The notes below the pieces were generated by a model. The model did not search any database. It had not been told where the DNA came from and saw nothing but the letters and a program-made list of their open reading frames with translations. DNA of 64,000 nucleotides from Bradyrhizobium cytisi (GTDB lineage: Bacteria > Pseudomonadota > Alphaproteobacteria > Rhizobiales > Xanthobacteraceae), in assembly GCF_008123515.1 (NCBI RefSeq), contig NZ_VSSR01000005.1, forward strand, positions 1 through 64,000, given 5' to 3'. Positions 59,455 to 64,000 of this stretch are shown piece after piece (positions within the stretch are counted from its first letter, which is position 1; each line of letters begins with the position of its first letter). The translations under genes were made by a program, and so were the position numbers.

Positions 59455-60642
59455 ATGCGTCTTGCGAGAATACTGGGTGTCCTGACTGGGGTGTCCGCAC
59501 TCTGGTTCGCACCGGCCAAGGCGGCCGACGAGATCGTCATCGGATTTGCGACCGCAGCGTCAGGCTTCATGCAGGCCTATGACAAGCCGGCACAAGATGC
59601 GGCAATGATCCGCATCGACGAGATCAACAAGGCGGGCGGCTTGCTCGGCAAGAAGATCAAGGCCGTCTTTGCCGATACCAAGACCGACCAGGCCGAGGGC
59701 GCCAAGGCCGGCCTTGCCGTGCTCGACCAGGGCGCAGATCTCGTGGTCGTCTCCTGCGACTACGATTTCGGCGCGCCGGCGGCACTCCAGGCGCAGGCGG
59801 CCGGCAAGGTCTCGTTCTTCCTCTGCGCCGAGTCGATCAAGGCCGGCATCCCCGGCGTCGGTCCCTACTCGTTCTCCGGCTCCGTTCTGGCGGCCGTGCA
59901 GGGCGCGACCATGGCGGAATGGGCCTACAACAAGAAGAATGCCCGCAGCTTCTACCGGCTGCTCGACAGCTGGACCGTCTACAACAAGGGCATCTGCGAC
60001 GGCTTCGACTGGATGATGCCGAAGCTGAAGGACGCGACGCTGGCCGGAAGCGACACCTTCAAGAATGATGATGCTTCGATTGCGTCCCAGATCACGCGCA
60101 TCAAGAGCCTGCCGAAGGAGCCCGACGCCATCATGGTCTGCACGATGATGCCGGGCGCGGTGTCGGCCATCAAGCAGATCCGGGCCGCCGGCATCAAGTC
60201 GATGATCCTCAACGGTTCGAGCATGGACGGCAGCTACTGGCTGAACGCCATTCCGGATCTGTCGAACTTCTACGTTCCGGTGCAGGGCTCGATCTACGGC
60301 GACGATCCCAATCCGAAGGTCAACGAGTTCAACAAGAAGTACAAGGACGTGACGGGCGGCGATCCGTCCAGCCAGTACGTCTATCCTGGCTATGTCCTGA
60401 TCGACGTCTGGGCCAAGGCGGTCGAGCACGCCAAGACCACCGACGCTCCGGCCGTCGTCGCGGAACTGGAAAAGATGAACAACGAGGCCACGCTGTTCGG
60501 GCCGCGCACCTTCAACAAGGACATCCACCATCAAAACCAGGGTCGTTACCTGATCATCGACACCGAGGCCGGCAAGCCGAAGATGGTCGATCAGTGGACC
60601 ATCTCGGAGAAGATCCCGGTCGACTATCTGGTGTCGAAGTAA
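59455..60642 (+). CDS. HAAT-type substrate-binding protein
   Basis: The 395-aa periplasmic protein starts at the ATG at 59455, seven bases after GGAGG; an ATG two codons upstream is too close to that site. A signal peptide ends APAKAADE. The binding domain has IVIGFATAASGFMQAYDKP, then INKAGGLLGKKIKAVFADT and DTKTDQAEGAKAGLAVLDQG. It supplies substrate to the importer encoded just upstream. The linked PxpA and carboxylase genes suggest a cyclic amide, urea-like or 5-oxoproline-like compound as ligand, which is inference. Confidence 0.92.
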   Translation: MRLARILGVLTGVSALWFAPAKAADEIVIGFATAASGFMQAYDKPAQDAAMIRIDEINKAGGLLGKKIKAVFADTKTDQAEGAKAGLAVLDQGADLVVVSCDYDFGAPAALQAQAAGKVSFFLCAESIKAGIPGVGPYSFSGSVLAAVQGATMAEWAYNKKNARSFYRLLDSWTVYNKGICDGFDWMMPKLKDATLAGSDTFKNDDASIASQITRIKSLPKEPDAIMVCTMMPGAVSAIKQIRAAGIKSMILNGSSMDGSYWLNAIPDLSNFYVPVQGSIYGDDPNPKVNEFNKKYKDVTGGDPSSQYVYPGYVLIDVWAKAVEHAKTTDAPAVVAELEKMNNEATLFGPRTFNKDIHHQNQGRYLIIDTEAGKPKMVDQWTISEKIPVDYLVSK

Positions 60643-60653
60643 ATCGGCAATGC

Positions 60654-60687
60654 GCCGCCCGCGGTGCCTGTCGCACCTGCGGGCGGC
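60654..60687 (+). terminator. GC-rich hairpin after the binding-protein gene
   Basis: Arms GCCGCCCGC-GGTGC (60654-60667) and GCACC-T-GCGGGCGGC (60673-60687) pair fully except for one bulged T, around CTGTC. It lacks a T-run and lies between the binding-protein gene and pxpA, as in the other importers here. Confidence 0.7.
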
Positions 60688-60732
60688 CGTCCCCCTTGGA
60701 TCGAACGCAAGCCGTTGAGAGGAAACAGGAGA

Positions 60733-61461
60733 ATGGTCGTGATTAATTGCGACATGGGCGAGGCCTATGGCCTCTACAAGATGGGCGACGACAAGGCGCT
60801 GATGCCCCACATCGATGTCGCCAACGTGGCTTGCGGCTTCCATGCATCCGACTTCAACCACATGCGGCAAACGGTGCAACTCGCCAAGCAGTTCGGCGTC
60901 AAGGTCGGCGCCCATCCGTCGCTGCCGGACTTGCAGGGTTTTGGGCGGCGGGAGATGAAGATCGACCGCGAGGAGTTGACGAACTGCCTGCTTTATCAGA
61001 TCGGCGCTCTCAAGGCATTCCTGGATGCCGAAGGGCTGCCGCTCAATCACATCAAGCCGCACGGCGCCCTCTATGGCATGGCCGCGCGCAGCGAGAACAT
61101 CGCAGAAGCCGTCGCGGATGCCGCCGATGTCTATAAGGTGCCGCTGCTCGGCATGAAGGGTACGCTGCATCAGATGGTCTACGAGCGGCGCGGCCATACC
61201 TTCGTCGCCGAATACTATGCCGACCTCGACTACAATGCCGACGGCAGCCTCATCATCACGCGCGAGCACGAGGCCAAGGATCCGGCCGACGCGGCGTCAC
61301 GGTGCACGCGAGCCGTAAATGAAGGCAAGACCCGGTCGGTGGCCGGAAACGACGTCCTGGTCGGAGCCGATTCGATCTGCATCCACTCCGACACGCCCAA
61401 CGCCGTCGCGATCGCGCACGCGGTTCGCGAAGCCGTCCGCCCCTATCTCACCGCGCGGTGA
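60733..61461 (+). CDS. pxpA: 5-oxoprolinase subunit A (LamB/YcsF family)
   Basis: The 242-aa protein has the YcsF/PxpA motifs: INCDMGEAYGLYKMGDDKAL at the N-terminus, NVACGFHASDFNHM with metal-type His, VGAHPSLPDLQGFGRREM, and IKPHGALYGM. PxpA works with PxpB and PxpC to hydrolyse 5-oxoproline with ATP. The ATG at 60733 follows CAGGAGA. Here pxpA lies with biotin carrier and carboxylase genes, unlike the standard pxpABC operon. YcsF-type proteins linked to such carboxylases may act on the carboxylated amide. Confidence 0.9.
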   Translation: MVVINCDMGEAYGLYKMGDDKALMPHIDVANVACGFHASDFNHMRQTVQLAKQFGVKVGAHPSLPDLQGFGRREMKIDREELTNCLLYQIGALKAFLDAEGLPLNHIKPHGALYGMAARSENIAEAVADAADVYKVPLLGMKGTLHQMVYERRGHTFVAEYYADLDYNADGSLIITREHEAKDPADAASRCTRAVNEGKTRSVAGNDVLVGADSICIHSDTPNAVAIAHAVREAVRPYLTAR

Positions 61462-61497
61462 GAACGACCCGAAGAAGCGAACGACCAGGAGGACCCC

Positions 61498-61740
61498 ATG
61501 GCAACTCAACAGATATTCTCGCCGCTGCCGGGCATATTCTATCGCAAGCCCGCGCCCGACAAGCCGGACTACAAGTCCGACGGAGATACCATCACGGAGC
61601 ACGACACGATCGGTCTCATCGAGGTGATGAAATCGTTCAACGAGGTGAAGGCCGGCGCGGCGGGCAAGATCTTGCGTTTCCTGGCCGAGAACGAGGAGGC
61701 CATTATGGCGGGCCAGCCGATTGCCGAGATTGACGTTTGA
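61498..61740 (+). CDS. Stand-alone biotin carboxyl carrier protein
   Basis: The 80-aa protein is little more than a biotinyl domain. The attachment site is EVMKSFNEV with Lys45, in the position of AccB's EAMKM; Ser replaces the second Met. The N-terminus FSPLPGIFYRKPAPDKPDY is the lead strand of the domain. There is no long linker as in AccB (about 150 aa). It lies 36 bases after pxpA and 16 before the biotin carboxylase gene. It should be biotinylated by BirA. Confidence 0.9.
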   Translation: MATQQIFSPLPGIFYRKPAPDKPDYKSDGDTITEHDTIGLIEVMKSFNEVKAGAAGKILRFLAENEEAIMAGQPIAEIDV

Positions 61741-61756
61741 AACGGTTCGCGCGTTC

Positions 61757-63157
61757 ATGACGATCCAGAAGCTCCTCATCGCCAATCGCGGCGAGATCGC
61801 CGTCCGCATCATTCGTGCGGCGCGCGAGCTCGGTATTGCGACCGTCCAGGTCTACAGCAAGGCCGACAAGGACTCGCTTGCCGTCCGGCTGGCCGACCAG
61901 TCGATCGAGATCGGTCCGCCGCAGGCATCAAAATCATACCTCAACCAGGCGACGATCCTCGCCGCCGCCGGGACGACCGGCGCCGACGCCATCCATCCCG
62001 GCTACGGCTTCCTGGCCGAGAACGCCGAGTTCGCGGCCGCGGTCGAAGCAGCGGGGCTGATCTTCGTCGGCCCGACCGCGCAATCGATCAGGCTGATGGG
62101 CGACAAGGTCGCGGCCCGGGAGGCTGCGCAAGCCGCCGGCGTGCCGACCGTCCCCGGCAGCGCCGGACGCCTGGAATCTGCCGACGCAGCCTTCGCATTG
62201 GTCGAGAAGACCGGCTTTCCCGTGATGATCAAGGCCGCGGCCGGCGGTGGCGGACGCGGCATCCGCATCGCGCGTTCCGCCGAGGAATTCCATCATTTGA
62301 TGCCTCAGGCACGGGCGGAAGCACTCGCCGCCTTCGGCGATGGCGGGCTCTATGTCGAGAAGCTGATCGAAGGCGCGCGGCACATCGAGGTACAAATCCT
62401 CGGTGACGGGCGCGACGTCATCCATTGTTTCGAGCGCGAGTGCTCGCTGCAACGACGCCGTCAGAAGGTCTGGGAAGAGGCGCCCTCACCGTCGCTGACA
62501 CCGGCGGTTCGCGACAGACTGTGTTCGTCGGCGGTCGCGCTCGCCAAGGCGGTGGACTATCGCGGCGCCGGAACGCTCGAATATCTCTATGACGACCGCA
62601 GTCACGAATTCTACTTTCTGGAGATGAACACCCGGATCCAGGTCGAGCATCCCGTCACGGAGATGGTCACCGGCATCGACCTCGTCTGCGAGATGATCCG
62701 GATCGCCGGCGGCGAGCCGCTCCGCATTCGCCAGGACCAGGTTCGGGTCCGCGGTCATTCGATCGAAGTCCGCATCAACGCCGAGGATCCGGCGAAGGGC
62801 TTTCTCCCAAGCCCCGGCACAATCAATGCGCTCAGCGTGCCCAGTGGTGAAGGCGTGCGCTTCGACAGCATGCTCTATCAGGGCTACACGGTGCCGCCGT
62901 TCTACGACAGCCTGCTCGGCAAGCTGATCGTGCACGACGTGGACAGACCGCGTGCGATCCGGCGGCTCGAGCGCGCTCTTGCCGAGCTCAGCGTCGAGGG
63001 CCTGGCAACGACAAGGCCCCTGCATCAGGCGCTCGCGCGCGATCCCGACGTTCAGGCCGCGCGCTTTCATACCGCCTGGCTCGAGCCATGGCTGGAAAAC
63101 CATGCGTCGTCGCTCGGCACCGCGGCGCCGTCACCGACCGCCAAGGTCGCGCAATGA
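61757..63157 (+). CDS. Biotin carboxylase (AccC-like ATP-grasp)
   Basis: The 466-aa enzyme carboxylates biotin with ATP and bicarbonate. It opens KLLIANRGEIAVRIIRAARE and shows the ATP-grasp loop MIKAAAGGGGRGIR, HIEVQILGD, ECSLQRRRQKVWEEAPSP and EMNTRIQVEHPVTEMVTG, all standard. The length is slightly more than AccC. I used the ATG at 61757. No accBC-type neighbours or AccA/AccD are present. With the separate BCCP, PxpA and a KipI-like protein it probably forms a urea-carboxylase-like enzyme. Confidence 0.93.
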   Translation: MTIQKLLIANRGEIAVRIIRAARELGIATVQVYSKADKDSLAVRLADQSIEIGPPQASKSYLNQATILAAAGTTGADAIHPGYGFLAENAEFAAAVEAAGLIFVGPTAQSIRLMGDKVAAREAAQAAGVPTVPGSAGRLESADAAFALVEKTGFPVMIKAAAGGGGRGIRIARSAEEFHHLMPQARAEALAAFGDGGLYVEKLIEGARHIEVQILGDGRDVIHCFERECSLQRRRQKVWEEAPSPSLTPAVRDRLCSSAVALAKAVDYRGAGTLEYLYDDRSHEFYFLEMNTRIQVEHPVTEMVTGIDLVCEMIRIAGGEPLRIRQDQVRVRGHSIEVRINAEDPAKGFLPSPGTINALSVPSGEGVRFDSMLYQGYTVPPFYDSLLGKLIVHDVDRPRAIRRLERALAELSVEGLATTRPLHQALARDPDVQAARFHTAWLEPWLENHASSLGTAAPSPTAKVAQ

Positions 63158-63200
63158 CCGCGAGAGAACCCGCCCCGTCAGCAACAGGAGGCCGCTAGTC

Positions 63201-64000
63201 ATGCAAACCCGATTTTCCTACGGCGGCGATGAGCACATCTTCGCCGAGGTCGCTGAGTCCATGTCACTGGAGGCTTTCTTCAAGGGCCTGTTCGTCACCA
63301 ATGCGGTGCGCGACGCCAGGATCAAGGGCGTGACCGAGATCTGCCCGGCCAACGCGTCCTATCAGGTCAAGTTCGATCCGGATCAGATCAAGCCCGACGA
63401 CCTGCTTGCCGAGCTGAAACGGCTGGATTCCGCATCTGAAACATCCGCTCCGGTCATCAAGACGCGGATCATCGAAATCCCCGTGCTCTACAATGATCCC
63501 TGGACGCACGAGACCCTGATGCGCTTCCGCGAGCGCCATCAGGATCCCAACGGCACTGATCTCGAATATGCTGCGCGCATCAACGGGCTCGACGGGGTCG
63601 ACGCCTTCATCAAGGCGCACTCCAGCGCGCCGTGGTTCGTCTCGATGGTCGGCTTCGTCGCCGGCCTGCCGTTCCTCTACCAGATGGTGGAACGCCAGCG
63701 GCAGATCCAGGCGCCGAAATATCTGCGCCCACGCACGGATACGCCAAAACTCACCGTCGGGCACGGCGGATGCTTCAGCTGCATCTATTCGGTACGCGGC
63801 GCCGGTGGCTACCAGATGTTCGGCATCACGCCGATGCCGATCTACGATCCCAACCAGAAGATCAGCTATTTGCGCGACTTCATGTGCCTGTTCAAGCCGG
63901 GCGACATCGTGAAATGGAAGCCGATCGACCGAGCGGCCTATGACGCTGCCGTGGCCGATGTCGATGCCGGCCGTTTCGCGCCTGTTATCCGCGACGTTTC
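63201..64000 (+). CDS. PxpB/KipI-like carboxyltransferase subunit (partial, runs off the window)
   Basis: An open frame from the ATG at 63201, after ACAGGAGG, runs past the window end with no stop (over 266 aa). It starts MQTRFSYGGDEHIFAEVAES. It has PANASYQVKFDPDQIKPDDL, then IEIPVLYNDPWTHETLMRF, and SMVGFVAGLPFLYQM, all wording of KipI/PxpB (allophanate hydrolase subunit 1) proteins. A shared YGGDEHIFAEV type N-terminus is found in urea carboxylase domains. A KipA/PxpC partner probably follows outside the window. Confidence 0.85.
   Translation, partial: MQTRFSYGGDEHIFAEVAESMSLEAFFKGLFVTNAVRDARIKGVTEICPANASYQVKFDPDQIKPDDLLAELKRLDSASETSAPVIKTRIIEIPVLYNDPWTHETLMRFRERHQDPNGTDLEYAARINGLDGVDAFIKAHSSAPWFVSMVGFVAGLPFLYQMVERQRQIQAPKYLRPRTDTPKLTVGHGGCFSCIYSVRGAGGYQMFGITPMPIYDPNQKISYLRDFMCLFKPGDIVKWKPIDRAAYDAAVADVDAGRFAPVIRDV

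Noticed and set aside
1..64000. CRISPR arrays, tRNA or rRNA genes, attachment sites, replication origin
   Set aside because: I looked for regularly spaced repeats, cloverleaf or rRNA signatures and parA/repABC-type genes and found none.

Overview
The window is GC-rich DNA from an alphaproteobacterium, most likely a soil or root-associated Rhizobiales species. I lean towards the Bradyrhizobium group, but that is an inference from gene families and style, not from a marker gene. I saw no rRNA, tRNA, CRISPR array or intact insertion sequence. The content is almost entirely catabolic: five complete ABC importers, each linked to its own enzymes and most to a regulator.

Region 1 (about 1-11,450) is an amino-sugar (GlcNAc/MurNAc-like) locus. 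A CUT1-type importer, a MurQ-like etherase and a histidine phosphatase lie on the minus strand. Diverging from them are a BadF-type sugar kinase, a HutC/NagR-type GntR regulator, a SIS-family deaminase/isomerase, NagA and a Gfo/Idh/MocA dehydrogenase. The divergent promoter carries GGTAT/ATACC half-sites resembling NagR/DasR operators. Relics of dinB (DNA polymerase IV) lie on both sides of the locus (about 22-400 and 11,750-11,828), and an IclR-like C-terminal relic lies beside the second.

Region 2 (11,838-21,626) is a minus-strand operon for a Gts-like sugar importer followed by two TIM-barrel isomerases and two Gfo/Idh/MocA oxidoreductases. A divergent LacI-family regulator and a perfect 18-bp palindrome sit in the promoter gap. 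Region 3 (22,156-34,946) is an amide-utilisation operon: AmiC-like sensor, AmiR-like ANTAR antiterminator, a urea/amide-type HAAT importer, a formamidase, a two-domain nitrilase fusion whose second half lacks the catalytic Cys, and an SDR. A terminator hairpin directly in front of amiC fits ANTAR antitermination. Upstream lie a frameshifted M20-type carbamoylase and an iron-dependent alcohol dehydrogenase.

Region 4 (35,129-44,467) holds a glutamine-synthetase-like ligase, a class III aminotransferase resembling amino-alcohol-phosphate phospho-lyases, DeoR and AraC regulators, an inositol-monophosphatase-family phosphatase, two APH-type kinases and an amidase. I infer a kinase plus phospho-lyase route for an amino alcohol. 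Region 5 (44,468-50,076) is an accessory strip, locally less GC-rich, with an IS5-type transposase relic, a DUF1326/DUF2182 pair, orphan membrane and secreted proteins, a Sel1-like protein and four copies of a short dispersed repeat.

Region 6 (50,077-55,434) is a peptide/nickel-type importer whose fused ATPase appears to have one consensus and one degenerate ATP site. Region 7 (55,937 to the window end) is a second HAAT importer driving PxpA, a free-standing biotin carrier, biotin carboxylase and a PxpB/KipI-like protein. This looks like an unlinked, multi-subunit version of a urea-carboxylase/5-oxoprolinase-type enzyme. In all five importers a strong GC-rich hairpin directly follows the binding-protein gene, probably raising its transcript level over its neighbours.
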